Assembly: GCA_009774615.1 (NCBI GenBank)
Contig: VSOC01000010.1
Coordinates: 5,862-69,861 of the forward strand
Origin: Lachnospiraceae bacterium
GTDB taxonomy: Bacteria; Bacillota; Clostridia; Lachnospirales; Lachnospiraceae
Direction of reading: 5' to 3'
Length of the DNA: 64,000 nt
In this document: positions 9,154 through 17,118 of the stretch, one piece after another
Position numbering within the stretch: position 1 is the stretch's first letter
Layout: each line of letters opens with the position of its first letter
Notes under the pieces: generated by a model
Databases searched by the model: none
Seen by the model: only the letters and a program-made list of their open reading frames with translations
What the model was told of the DNA's origin: nothing
Position numbers and translations under genes: made by a program

Positions 9154-10134
9154 TTACATTTTCAGGCGGATATCCTCTCCATACAGGGGAATCACCGTAT
9201 AATTGCTCATCATCCGCGAGGCAACCCTGTCCGTGTACTCGTCCCGCAGGCGGTCTAAGGAAAGGTTGGTGGAAATAATCGTAGACTTCTGGCTCAATAA
9301 TCTCTGGTTAATACAGAAAAAAAGCTGAGAAGAGGTAAAGCTGTTGTTCAGTTCCGTTCCCAGATCGTCAATAATCAGCAGATCGCAGTCCAGAATAAAA
9401 AGATACATATCTTTCATCTCTTCCTCGGTCTGATGCGTAAAGCGGTATTTGGAAAACACCTCAAATAAATCATGGGCGGACAGATAAATTACCGAGTGGT
9501 AGCGGTCAATCAGCTCCTTGGCAATGCAGTTGGTCAGAAAGGTTTTCCCGCGTCCGGTCGTCCCGGTAAACAGAAGGTTTCCCCCTTTTTGATCAAAGTC
9601 TTCGACAAAATCCATACACCACTGGCGAACCTTTTTCATATACTGGGCCACGGTTGTCCCTATCGCCGGTTCGATCGCCTTATCGTCAAAATAATCCTCA
9701 TTAAAGGCCGTAAAATTTTCTTTTTCCAGCACATGCTCTATATTGGACTGGGCATAGAGAAGGCGGATCTGACGGCGCAGAAAGCAATGGCATTTCTTCC
9801 CCTCCTTTGTATAGCCGGTATCCTCACAGTCCGCACATCGGTAGTGCATCTCCATATAGTCCGCGGGATAACCCCGGGAGGCAAGAAGGATGGCTTTCTG
9901 TTCCCGCAGATCGGCAATCTCCTCCCGCAGCCGTCCCTGTGCCGACGCATCGCCGCCAAGAAGTTCCCTGCCACGCAAAAGCGCCCTGGTGCTCACTTCC
10001 TGATCCAGTTCCCAAACTGCCGGAAGCTTTTCATAGATTTCCTTAATCCTGGCATCCTGGGCATGTTTATTTTTCAGCTGCTGTGCCTGATACTCCCGCA
10101 TAATCTCCTGATACTGCGAATTGCTCAATGCCAT
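9154..10134 (-). CDS. dnaC: DnaC/DnaI-type helicase loader ATPase
   Basis: AAA+ ATPase that loads the replicative helicase. The 326-residue protein has an N-terminal helical region (1-100), a zinc-binding cluster CADC...CHC (about residues 99-117), Walker A TGTTGRGKTF (about 191), Walker B LLIIDDLGTE (about 255), and an arginine-finger region RDEYTDRVASRM (about 296). This is the DnaI-like layout with an N-terminal metal-binding domain. It lies 12 bases downstream of the dnaD-like gene, so the two are one operon, matching their joint role in primosome assembly. The prs promoter starts just inside its 3' end. Confidence 0.93.
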   Translation of the reverse strand: MALSNSQYQEIMREYQAQQLKNKHAQDARIKEIYEKLPAVWELDQEVSTRALLRGRELLGGDASAQGRLREEIADLREQKAILLASRGYPADYMEMHYRCADCEDTGYTKEGKKCHCFLRRQIRLLYAQSNIEHVLEKENFTAFNEDYFDDKAIEPAIGTTVAQYMKKVRQWCMDFVEDFDQKGGNLLFTGTTGRGKTFLTNCIAKELIDRYHSVIYLSAHDLFEVFSKYRFTHQTEEEMKDMYLFILDCDLLIIDDLGTELNNSFTSSQLFFCINQRLLSQKSTIISTNLSLDRLRDEYTDRVASRMMSNYTVIPLYGEDIRLKM

Positions 10135-10146
10135 AACTTACTCTCC

Positions 10147-11142
10147 CTACTTTTCCATCCTGGCTCTTACCTTTTCCATCATCAGCGAATCATAGCTTGT
10201 ACTGCTCTGTTCAAAATTGTGAAAGTGATTGACGGCTTTTGACTTTTTCTTTTTCTCCTCGCCCTTTTCCTTCTCCTGCTTCTGTCTTATCATGTCCAGA
10301 TCTTCCACATCCGAAAGATTTTTCACCCCTGCCTTTTTCCACACGCTTAAAATCTTATTGGCATAGGCAAAGCTTGGGGTGTGCGTCGCCTCAATCGTCC
10401 GGTTGCAGGCTTCTAACACCACTTCCCGGCTAAATCCGTAAGCCCCGAACCAGGTTTCAATAAATCGCTTTTCCGTATCTGCCGGGCGGCGGTTATTTAA
10501 GCCAAAAGCCTTCATCACGGCAAAAGAATCCTTGTTAAAGCTTGCGCTGTAAGCCTTGGCTTCCTCAACCGTAACCAGACGCTTCTGGTGCCAGTTTAAA
10601 GCCACCGTTTCCATATAGCGGATACTGACATGGCCGTTCTGGACACAGTATTCCACCAGATACTCCAGAAGCTCAGCCGGAAGCCCCAGTTCCCCGTAAA
10701 GATAGGCAAAGATCTGACACTCCCTCTGCGTAAAAACCTTATTCATATACTTTTGGGCAATGTAAATCAACTGGGTAAAATCCTCATCCTCCGAAAGACG
10801 GCTGACCAGTTCTTTTGAGTAAACCGGCTTTACCGGGTTTTGTGCCGATTCTGCGGAAGGCTCGGACACAGGTTCTTCTTTTTTTAAGGTTTCCCTTTCC
10901 ATTTCTTTCCCTGCCAAAACCCCCTCTTTCTTCCAGTAAGCAATCGCCCGCTTTACATCACCCTCGGTGTAGTGAAGCGCCTCGGCAATCTCCCCCAGAG
11001 AAAGGGATTTTCCTGCATGGCGCAGAAGGTAGAGATAGACTTTAACATACTCCCCGTTCGCCCCTGCCATGTACTGATCGATAAACTGGTTCGCTACCAG
11101 TGTGGCATTCACCTGAAAACCTTCATTAAACTCCCACGTCAT
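10147..11142 (-). CDS. DnaD-domain replication initiation protein
   Basis: Primosome protein of the DnaD/DnaB(Bsu) family. The 331-residue protein has an N-terminal winged-helix-like part (VYLYLLRHAGKSLSLGEIAE, then YTEGDVKRAIAYWKKEGVL) and a DnaD C-terminal domain with ETWFGAYGFSREVVLEACN and the YANKILSVWKKAGV motif (about 260-275), followed by a basic tail EKGEEKKKKSK. The ATG at 11142 was chosen because GGAG lies at correct spacing; upstream in-frame starts would run through a palindromic repeat. Immediately upstream is a DNA stretch rich in DnaA-box-like sites, so DnaA control of this operon is plausible but inferred. Confidence 0.92.
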   Translation of the reverse strand: MTWEFNEGFQVNATLVANQFIDQYMAGANGEYVKVYLYLLRHAGKSLSLGEIAEALHYTEGDVKRAIAYWKKEGVLAGKEMERETLKKEEPVSEPSAESAQNPVKPVYSKELVSRLSEDEDFTQLIYIAQKYMNKVFTQRECQIFAYLYGELGLPAELLEYLVEYCVQNGHVSIRYMETVALNWHQKRLVTVEEAKAYSASFNKDSFAVMKAFGLNNRRPADTEKRFIETWFGAYGFSREVVLEACNRTIEATHTPSFAYANKILSVWKKAGVKNLSDVEDLDMIRQKQEKEKGEEKKKKSKAVNHFHNFEQSSTSYDSLMMEKVRARMEK

Positions 11143-11196
11143 CCTCTTCATCTCCATTGACTTCTTTTGCTGCTGTTTGTACAGGCCCACGGTAAT

Positions 11197-11224
11197 GCTA
11201 CGGTTCACATATGTGAACAATAAC
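11197..11224. repeat. Dispersed palindromic repeat, copy 4
   Basis: GCTACGGTTCACAT joined to ATGTGAACAATAAC, a nearly perfect palindrome centred on CATATG. It sits in the dnaD leader and shares its right half with the copy at 7804-7843. Confidence 0.7.
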
Positions 11225-11293
11225 TTATTTTCTGTTTTCCTGCTTCTGATAAAAGCATCTTACCACAAGGTCGAAAAAAAGGAAATAGCCCCT

Positions 11294-11494
11294 TTATCCA
11301 CTGCGGATGCTGCATAAAATTGTGGATATTGTGGATAATTTGGTGGATTTCTTTTCTTTTTGTCGGTCGAATCCTGTCGAAATTAAGGGAATTCAAGGGT
11401 TTTTTAAATGGTCAGCTTATTTTTTATGTAAATAGAAACATCCACATAGCTTCTTTACATAAAATGTTGAAAACTATGTGGATATTGTGGATAA
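11294..11494. promoter_or_regulatory. Cluster of DnaA-box-like 9-mers between murC and dnaD
   Basis: Seen directly: TGTGGATAT followed at once by TGTGGATAA at 11321-11338 and again, identical over 18 bases, at 11477-11494. Single related sites are TTATCCACT at 11294-11302 and ACATCCACA at 11438-11446. TGTGGATAA is the exact reverse complement of the DnaA consensus TTATCCACA. The stretch also contains a 10-bp inverted repeat, ATCCACATAG (11440-11449) with CTATGTGGAT (11474-11483). No dnaA or dnaN is in the window, so I read this as a DnaA-binding control region for dnaD-dnaC rather than the origin. Confidence 0.65.
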
Positions 11495-11495
11495 C

Positions 11496-12878
11496 TTACT
11501 TCCCTAGCAGCTTTTCTCCCACTTTTACAATATCTCCAGCCCCCATAGTTATCAACAAATCCCCGGGAACACAATTTTCTAAAATAAATGTTTCAATTTC
11601 ATCAAAGGAGGGCAGATAATGCACATGTTTTCCATATTCTTCCATTTTTAAAGCAATATCATTCGCGCTTACCCCCAGTTTATTCACTTCCCTTGCCGCA
11701 TAGATATCCGCAAGAATCACTTCATCCGCCGCAAGAAGTACCCGGGCAAAGTCATCCAGAAGAGCGGCTGTCCGGCTGTAGGTGTGGGGCTGGAAGACAC
11801 ACCAGATTTTTTTGTGGGGGTAATTTTTTGCCGCAGCCAGCGTCGCTGCAATCTCCTGCGGATGATGGGCGTAATCGTCGATAATGGTCAGTCCGCCCAC
11901 TTCCCCCTTCACTTCAAACCTGCGGTTCGTCCCGTGGAAATGGCCAAGCCCGCGTTTAATCGCTTCCATAGGAATATCCAGCACTCTTGCCGCGGCAATC
12001 GCCGAGAGCGCATTATACACATTATGCTCTCCGGGAACACCAAGACTTATCGTTCCTTCCGGCTTTTTATCCACAAGAAGCGTAAACGACGGCCTTGCCC
12101 ATGCATCGTAGGTGATATCCGCAGCACTGTAATCACTCTTTTGGGGATCGCTTCCGAAAGTAATTACCTTACAGGAAAGTCCGGCAAGAAACTCATCCAG
12201 ACGGTTAATATCGCTGTTGATAATTAAGCTTCCCTTCTCATCCAGCTTTTCGGCAAACAGGCGGAAGGAATGGCGGATATCCTCGATATCCTTAAAGAAA
12301 TCCAGATGATCTGCCTCAATATTTAAGATAATTTCCATCGTCGGAAAAAACGATAAAAAGCTGTTGGTATACTCGCAGGCTTCTGTAACAAAAAGTTCTG
12401 ATCCGCCCACCCGGATATTTCCACCGATGGTTTCCAAAATCCCGCCCACGGTAACGGTCGGATCGGTTTCGGCCGCCAGAAGAATTTCCGTAAGCATGGA
12501 GGTTGTCGTCGTCTTTCCATGAGTTCCGGAAATATTAATGGCATGACGGTAGTTCTGCATCATCTCCCCCAAAAGTTCTGCCCGGGTCAGCAGGGGAATT
12601 CCTTTTTCCTTTGCTGCTGCAAATTCCGGGTTATCCGGGTGAATCGCCGCCGTATAGACCACAACGTCAATGCCGTCGCGGATATTCGACGCCCTCTGCC
12701 CGTAGTCAATCCGTGCCCCCTGCTTTTCCAGGATTTCCGTTAATTCTGTTTTATGTGCGTCAGAGCCGGACACGCAAAATCCCTCCCGAAGAAGAATCTG
12801 CGCCAGCCCGCTCATGCTGATTCCTCCAATCCCAATAAAATGAACTGCTTCCGGTTTGCTGAAATTGATTTGATACAT
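11496..12878 (-). CDS. murC: UDP-N-acetylmuramate--L-alanine ligase
   Basis: Adds L-alanine to UDP-MurNAc in peptidoglycan synthesis. The 460-residue protein begins MYQINFSKPEAVHFIGIGGISMSG (Rossmann-like UDP-binding part), has the Mur-ligase P-loop SGTHGKTTTTSML (about residue 116), the NIEADHLDFF motif, and the C-terminal DDYAHHPQEI with HPHKKIWCVFQPH-type segments. Length is normal. The ATG at 12878 follows GGAGGAAGCC; a GTG twelve bases upstream overlaps that site and is rejected. The tandem DnaA-box pair at 11477-11494 touches its stop codon. Confidence 0.97.
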   Translation of the reverse strand: MYQINFSKPEAVHFIGIGGISMSGLAQILLREGFCVSGSDAHKTELTEILEKQGARIDYGQRASNIRDGIDVVVYTAAIHPDNPEFAAAKEKGIPLLTRAELLGEMMQNYRHAINISGTHGKTTTTSMLTEILLAAETDPTVTVGGILETIGGNIRVGGSELFVTEACEYTNSFLSFFPTMEIILNIEADHLDFFKDIEDIRHSFRLFAEKLDEKGSLIINSDINRLDEFLAGLSCKVITFGSDPQKSDYSAADITYDAWARPSFTLLVDKKPEGTISLGVPGEHNVYNALSAIAAARVLDIPMEAIKRGLGHFHGTNRRFEVKGEVGGLTIIDDYAHHPQEIAATLAAAKNYPHKKIWCVFQPHTYSRTAALLDDFARVLLAADEVILADIYAAREVNKLGVSANDIALKMEEYGKHVHYLPSFDEIETFILENCVPGDLLITMGAGDIVKVGEKLLGK

Positions 12879-12955
12879 GGCTTCCTCCACTATGATTTTT
12901 AGTTTCGTGATGTAATTAAGTATACAACAAACAGGGAGGAAAATCTATACTTAAA

Positions 12956-12998
12956 CAAAAAAGCCCTGCCGCTTCCCGGATACCAGAAAGCGCAGGGT
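12956..12998 (-). terminator. Terminator of queT
   Basis: On the minus strand CCCTGCGCTT pairs with AAGCGGCAGGG across a loop and is followed by CTTTTTTG. It begins about 12 bases after the queT stop. Confidence 0.9.
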
Positions 12999-13010
12999 CT
13001 GTCCTAAGAT

Positions 13011-13514
13011 TTAAGTCAAATTTCGATGAAAGATAAGATTGCGATAACGATCTAATGTAAGTAAAAGCATATTTCCCAGTACACCTATCGCAAGGACTTC
13101 ACCGATTCCCACGGTAACCATCGCAACGGGAATCAAATCGGGTGAACCATAGGCATAACGGAGAACCCATGGAATAATGATCGTATTGGCCAGAATCGGC
13201 GGGAGGCACACCAGCCATTTATTCACCTTTCCAAGATAAAGCGAACCTGCTGCACCGATAAGTGTTGCCAGACTCCCAAAGATGATATCAAGTCCGGCTG
13301 CACCGCAGAGGAGGTTGGAAAGAAGGCATCCCACAAACAGTCCGGGAACGGCGGCCGGGGTAAAGAAGGGCAGGACGCACAGGATTTCCGAAATCCGAAA
13401 CTGTACCGGGCCAAAAGAAATCGGTGCAAAAACTATCGTCAGGACGATATAAACCGCCGCAATTGCTGCACCATAGGTTACATAGTGAATTGGTTTGTTT
13501 CTTGTTTGCTCCAT
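13011..13514 (-). CDS. queT: QueT-type queuosine precursor transporter
   Basis: Membrane S component of the energy-coupling-factor type, thought to import a queuosine precursor. The 167-residue protein has about five to six hydrophobic helices (AAIAAVYIVLTIVFAPI, FFTPAAVPGLFVGCLLSNLL, VTVGIGEVLAIGVLGNML). A family feature is the conserved FGPVQFRISEILCVLPFF. The assignment is strengthened by a preQ1-I riboswitch directly in front of the start codon. Promoter at 13620-13648, terminator at 12956-12998: a one-gene transcript. The shared ECF module is not in the window. Confidence 0.93.
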   Translation of the reverse strand: MEQTRNKPIHYVTYGAAIAAVYIVLTIVFAPISFGPVQFRISEILCVLPFFTPAAVPGLFVGCLLSNLLCGAAGLDIIFGSLATLIGAAGSLYLGKVNKWLVCLPPILANTIIIPWVLRYAYGSPDLIPVAMVTVGIGEVLAIGVLGNMLLLTLDRYRNLIFHRNLT

Positions 13515-13522
13515 TGTTTTAT

Positions 13523-13566
13523 TCTCCTTTAGTTTTGTTTTTCGTCAGGAAGGTTTCGAACTGACG
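13523..13566 (-). promoter_or_regulatory. PreQ1-I riboswitch
   Basis: On the minus strand CGTCAG (13566-13561) pairs with CTGACG, with TTCGAAACCTTC in the loop, followed by an A-rich tail AAAAACAAAACTAAAGGAG. The P1 hairpin plus the A-rich tail that folds back into the loop is the class-I preQ1 aptamer plan. The tail contains the Shine-Dalgarno AAGGAG, so control is probably at translation. It precedes queT, a known target of this class. Confidence 0.85.
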
Positions 13567-13576
13567 TTGTTTTTAC

Positions 13577-13611
13577 ATCCGCTTAACGGTTTCTTCCTCA
13601 GCCGTGCGGAC
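13577..13611 (-). other. Additional hairpin in the queT leader
   Basis: Between the queT promoter and the preQ1 aptamer, GTCCGC plus ACGG pairs with CCGT plus GCGGAT across a 12-base loop (minus strand). It has no T-run, so it is not a terminator. Its role is unknown; it may be only a 5' stabilising stem. Confidence 0.5.
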
Positions 13612-13619
13612 AGTACATT

Positions 13620-13648
13620 AGTATACGATCATTTCCGGAAATTTGCAA
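13620..13648 (-). promoter_or_regulatory. Promoter of queT
   Basis: Minus-strand -35 TTGCAA (13648-13643), 17-base spacer, -10 TATACT (13625-13620), starting four bases after the azlD stop codon. Confidence 0.65.
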
Positions 13649-13651
13649 TAC

Positions 13652-13960
13652 TCATACGAAAAATAATTCCAGCAAAAAGACAATCCCGCATGCCCCCACA
13701 GCCACTTTAAGAAGACCTGCACCGCAAAAAGCCAGAACCAGGGCAGCAAGAAATCCGGCAGCCCCGGAGTATATGCTTGATGTTGCTGTAATAATACTGG
13801 GAAAGGTCATTACGGATAAGGTCACATAGGGCACATAATACAAAAAAGAGCGGATAAATTTATTTTTAATCGGCTTGCGGATCAGGGTCAGCGGCAATAC
13901 ACGGATTAAATAGGTGGTCACTGCCATCACCAGAATATAGGCATATACATTATTTTTCAT
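13652..13960 (-). CDS. azlD: AzlD-type branched-chain amino acid export subunit
   Basis: Small membrane protein, partner of AzlC in export of branched-chain amino acids. The 102-residue product has about three hydrophobic segments (AYILVMAVTTYLIRVLPLTLI, FLYYVPYVTLSVMTFPSII, AGFLAALVLAFCGAGLLKV) and the RVLPLTLIRKPI motif of the family. The ATG at 13960 follows GAGGAGGGGGAAG and overlaps the azlC stop by 11 bases, a typical coupled pair. A longer in-frame reading upstream would lie wholly inside azlC and is rejected. Confidence 0.92.
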   Translation of the reverse strand: MKNNVYAYILVMAVTTYLIRVLPLTLIRKPIKNKFIRSFLYYVPYVTLSVMTFPSIITATSSIYSGAAGFLAALVLAFCGAGLLKVAVGACGIVFLLELFFV

Positions 13961-14681
13961 CTTCTTCCCCCTCCTCATGAATCGGGAACAGCACGGCCCC
14001 GGCTCCGGCAATCAGTACCGTTAAAAGGATGATCCTCATTCCGGAGGACAGGCTGCCAGTTCCCGGCAGATACGTAAAAAACAGGCTTGCCCCCATGGAA
14101 ACGGCAATCATTCCTGCCAGAATTTTATCCTTCCTTGCCGGAGGAACAACCACGGCGATAAACATGCCGTAGAGGGCAACATTCAGGGCGGAGAGCACCC
14201 GGGCGGGCAGGATATTCCCGGATACCACGCCCAGCCATGTTCCAAGAGTCCATCCGGGAACGGCAACACTGATTGCCCCGTAAACATAATAAGGGCTTAA
14301 AGCCTGTCCTGCCCCCGCGCCTATGGCAATCCCGAAAATCTCATCCGTGATTCCATAAGCCATCAAAAAACGGTGGAAAAAAGGCATTTTCGGCGAAAGC
14401 TTCTGGGAAAGGGCACAGGACATCAGGCAGTAACGCAGATTAATAATAAACTGCGTCCCCGCCATCTCCATATAGGCAGCCCCCGCAGCCATCAGCGAAA
14501 GCCCGGCAAACTCCCCGGCAGAAGTGACGTTCGTAAAGGACATCAGTGCAGCCGAAAAAGCCTTCATCCCCATATTCCCCGCGGCAATCCCAAGGCTGAA
14601 GGACACGGCAAGATAGCCCAGAGCAATGGGGATTCCGTCACGAATCCCCCGTATGTACCAGGTACGATGATTAATTTCCAT
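13950..14681 (-). CDS. azlC: AzlC family branched-chain amino acid permease
   Basis: Integral membrane permease subunit of the AzlCD exporter. The 243-residue protein has the family start GIRDGIPIALGYLAVSFSLGI, a TSAGEFAGLSLMAAGA segment, and the conserved FIINLRYCLMSCALSQ and YGITDEIFGIA motifs. About seven to eight hydrophobic segments are visible. GGAG lies nine bases before the ATG. It starts six bases after the MATE gene stop, so the three genes look like one transcript. Confidence 0.94.
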   Translation of the reverse strand: MEINHRTWYIRGIRDGIPIALGYLAVSFSLGIAAGNMGMKAFSAALMSFTNVTSAGEFAGLSLMAAGAAYMEMAGTQFIINLRYCLMSCALSQKLSPKMPFFHRFLMAYGITDEIFGIAIGAGAGQALSPYYVYGAISVAVPGWTLGTWLGVVSGNILPARVLSALNVALYGMFIAVVVPPARKDKILAGMIAVSMGASLFFTYLPGTGSLSSGMRIILLTVLIAGAGAVLFPIHEEGEEDEK

Positions 14682-14687
14682 GACCAG

Positions 14688-16082
14688 TTACTCCTTTTCT
14701 TTCACCAGGGACAGGGCTTTCTTTTTCCAGTTCCCCAGTCGGTAAAATACTATAGTGATTACAGCGCCAAGCACCCAGGAAAAAAGAAGGGAAATCCAGA
14801 TACACTCATACCTTCCCTTTGGAAATTCGGGCGTTCTTGTCAGCCAGGCAATTCCGTAAGCCAGAGGAATTCGGATAGCAACCGTAGTCACCATGGAAAT
14901 CCACATCGGTGTCATGGTATCTCCGGCCCCGCGCATAATCCCGGATAAACTCTGGGTTACTGCCATGGCTATGTACCCGGCGGATAAAATCGCCATCATC
15001 CTTGCACTCACATTCACCAGTTTCTCTGTGCTGGTAAAAATCGCCATCAGATGGTGCCCGAAAAGAAGAATCAACGCGGTAATCGACGCAGAGATCCCTA
15101 CGGCAAGAAGAGTTCCCTGTTTTGCCCCCTGCTGTACGCGCTCATACTCCCGCGCACCTACATTCTGCCCGGAATAGGTCGTCATCGCGGTTCCAAAGGA
15201 GAAATTCGGCATCATGGCAAAGCCGTCCACACGCATAATAATAACATTGGCGGCAATGATCATCTCGCCAAAGCTGTTGGTCAAAGACTGCACGACAACC
15301 ATAGCCAGGGAAAAGATCGCCTGGGTAATTCCGGAGGGAAGTCCCAGACGCAGAACCGTAAAAATATTCTCCCGATCCGGTTTTAAATACGAAGGATGCA
15401 TATCGAACAAATGTCCCATCCTCCGAAGCTTGACCAGACATAAAAACGCCGATGCAAGCTGGGCAATCACGGTAGCCAGAGCCACCCCGGCCACCCCCAT
15501 CTTCAACCCGGCAACAAACCAGAGATCAAGAATAATATTCAGCACCGTAGCCACCAAAAGATAGACCAGCGCCGAAAGGGAGTCCCCCAGTCCCCGCAAA
15601 ATCCCGCAGAAAATATTATAGTAAGCCACCCCGGCGATGCCCATCAAAAGGATGAACAGATAGGAAGCACACCAGTCCATAATGCTTTCCGGCGTGTCTA
15701 ACATCCTAAGTACCGGTCGGATCAGCGCGGCACAGCAGACCATTAAAAGCAGAGAGGAAAGCGCGGTTAAAGTGATGGAACTGCCGATGGTTTTTGATAA
15801 ATTTTCCCGGTCATGGGAGCCGAAATACTGGGAAACCATAATACTTACCCCCATGGAAATTCCCACAAACAGCACCAGGAGCAGGTTTAAAATCGGGCTT
15901 GCGCTTCCCACAGCCGCCAGTGCGTTATCCCCAACATACCGGCCCACGACAATGCTGTCCACCGTATTATAGAGCTGCTGGGCAATGTTTCCAATCAGCA
16001 TGGGCACCGTAAAAAGCACAATTTTTTCCCAGGGCCGTCCGGAAGTCATATCTACCTGCGCAAATAATTGTTTAACATTCAT
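14688..16082 (-). CDS. MATE family efflux transporter
   Basis: Multidrug and toxin extrusion protein, a cation-coupled exporter of the inner membrane. The 464 residues form twelve hydrophobic segments in two halves; the N-terminus WEKIVLFTVPMLIGNIAQQLYNTVDSIVVGRYVG is typical (quoted: PMLIGNIAQQLYNTVDS), as are GISMGVSIMVSQYFG and NFSFGTAMTTYSGQNVGA. The substrate cannot be told from sequence. It leads the azlC-azlD genes with a 6-base gap; whether the genes are functionally related is unclear. Confidence 0.93.
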   Translation of the reverse strand: MNVKQLFAQVDMTSGRPWEKIVLFTVPMLIGNIAQQLYNTVDSIVVGRYVGDNALAAVGSASPILNLLLVLFVGISMGVSIMVSQYFGSHDRENLSKTIGSSITLTALSSLLLMVCCAALIRPVLRMLDTPESIMDWCASYLFILLMGIAGVAYYNIFCGILRGLGDSLSALVYLLVATVLNIILDLWFVAGLKMGVAGVALATVIAQLASAFLCLVKLRRMGHLFDMHPSYLKPDRENIFTVLRLGLPSGITQAIFSLAMVVVQSLTNSFGEMIIAANVIIMRVDGFAMMPNFSFGTAMTTYSGQNVGAREYERVQQGAKQGTLLAVGISASITALILLFGHHLMAIFTSTEKLVNVSARMMAILSAGYIAMAVTQSLSGIMRGAGDTMTPMWISMVTTVAIRIPLAYGIAWLTRTPEFPKGRYECIWISLLFSWVLGAVITIVFYRLGNWKKKALSLVKEKE

Positions 16083-16129
16083 TCGTCCATGTACTCCTTT
16101 CTCATTTGCTTAATTTTTTATAAAACCTC

Positions 16130-17041
16130 CTAACGCAGATCGGCAAATAACCTCCTCTGCGTCAGGCTGTTGACTTCCAGCTTATCCAGAATCTGGTGGG
16201 CGTCTGCCTGCGGATGGGTAACACAGATCCGGTATACGGTTTCCACAAATACAGGCTCTACCCGCAGGTTTTTTGCCACCCATTCGATGGCTTCCCCACG
16301 CTTCATCAGCCGCATAATTTTTGCAATAACAAAGAGCTGATCTCTCTGCCCTGACCGTTCGGCAATGCGCTCCTGCAGCCTTTTTTTCATGCCGGTTTTC
16401 TCCTGCCAAACTTCTTTTTCCCCTGTTTTCTCTGCTTCTTTTGTTTCCTTCGCGTACTCTGCCTGCGCTTCTCTTTTTGCCTGCACTTCTTTTATATCTT
16501 CTTTTGCCGATGGATTTTTTGTGCACGCCATCAAGCCAAACGCTTCGGTTTCCTTTTCTACCGCAATCTGTTCGCCTTCTTCTCTAAAAAACAAGGTTTC
16601 CAGCTGGCATCCGTCTTCTTTTAGCGTAAGTACCGCCATCGACAGCGGCAGGGTAAAGCGTCGGAAACCGCAGCTTCCGGGATTCAGCCAGAGCTGCCCG
16701 TTCTGCAGCTTTTTAAAATACATATGGGAATGTCCGAAGATAATCACCTGTGCATCCCCCACATCCCCGGGGATATCCGCCTGATCATGCACCAGAAGAA
16801 ACCGATAATCCCCCAGCTTAAAGCGTCGGATCAGCGGAAGCTGCTCTGCCCAGTCATGATCATTATTTCCCCGGACGGCGTATAAAGGCTGCTTAATTTT
16901 CAGCTTATGAAACACCATCTGATTATCAAAATCGCCTGCATGAATCACCACATCGCAGGACTGAAGAATCCTTTCCACCTCTGGGCGCAGCAGTCCGTGG
17001 GTATCGGAAATCACTGCTGCGCGGATTGGTTCATTTATCAT
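16130..17041 (-). CDS. YfcE-type metallophosphoesterase with a charged C-terminal extension
   Basis: The first 160 residues are a complete YfcE/MJ0936-type calcineurin-like phosphodiesterase: SDTHG (about 13), HAGDFD (about 35), GNNDHDW (about 58), HDQAD, GHSHMYF (about 104) and NPGSCGFRR (about 119), supplying all metal ligands. After a Lys/Glu-rich linker (about 170-235, for example EVQAKREAQAEYAKETKEAE) comes a second helical segment (about 235-303: LFVIAKIMRLMKRGEAIEWV, YRICVTHPQADAHQIL) that is not part of the usual 160-180 residue enzyme. The linker suggests a fusion. Its role is unknown. GGAGAAACGGCT precedes the ATG. Confidence 0.9.
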   Translation of the reverse strand: MINEPIRAAVISDTHGLLRPEVERILQSCDVVIHAGDFDNQMVFHKLKIKQPLYAVRGNNDHDWAEQLPLIRRFKLGDYRFLLVHDQADIPGDVGDAQVIIFGHSHMYFKKLQNGQLWLNPGSCGFRRFTLPLSMAVLTLKEDGCQLETLFFREEGEQIAVEKETEAFGLMACTKNPSAKEDIKEVQAKREAQAEYAKETKEAEKTGEKEVWQEKTGMKKRLQERIAERSGQRDQLFVIAKIMRLMKRGEAIEWVAKNLRVEPVFVETVYRICVTHPQADAHQILDKLEVNSLTQRRLFADLR

Positions 17042-17091
17042 AGCCGTTTCTCCTGTTCATCATCTTTTTTGCTGTCTGTAACCCACCGTTT

Positions 17092-17118
17092 GCTGCTGTT
17101 CATACGCTCACAGCAGTC
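17092..17118. repeat. Dispersed palindromic repeat, copy 5, overlapping the dapA 3' end
   Basis: GCTGCTGT then TCATACGCTC then ACAGCAGTC. Part of the right arm codes for the last codons of dapA (stop at 17108), so the element lies across the gene end. Confidence 0.6.

Noticed and set aside
9472..10242. 256-codon plus-strand frame opposite dnaC
   Set aside because: A shadow of the conserved helicase-loader gene with no supporting motifs or start signal.
11294..11494. DnaA boxes as the chromosomal origin
   Set aside because: No dnaA, dnaN or other origin-type genes are in the window; an operon control region is more likely.
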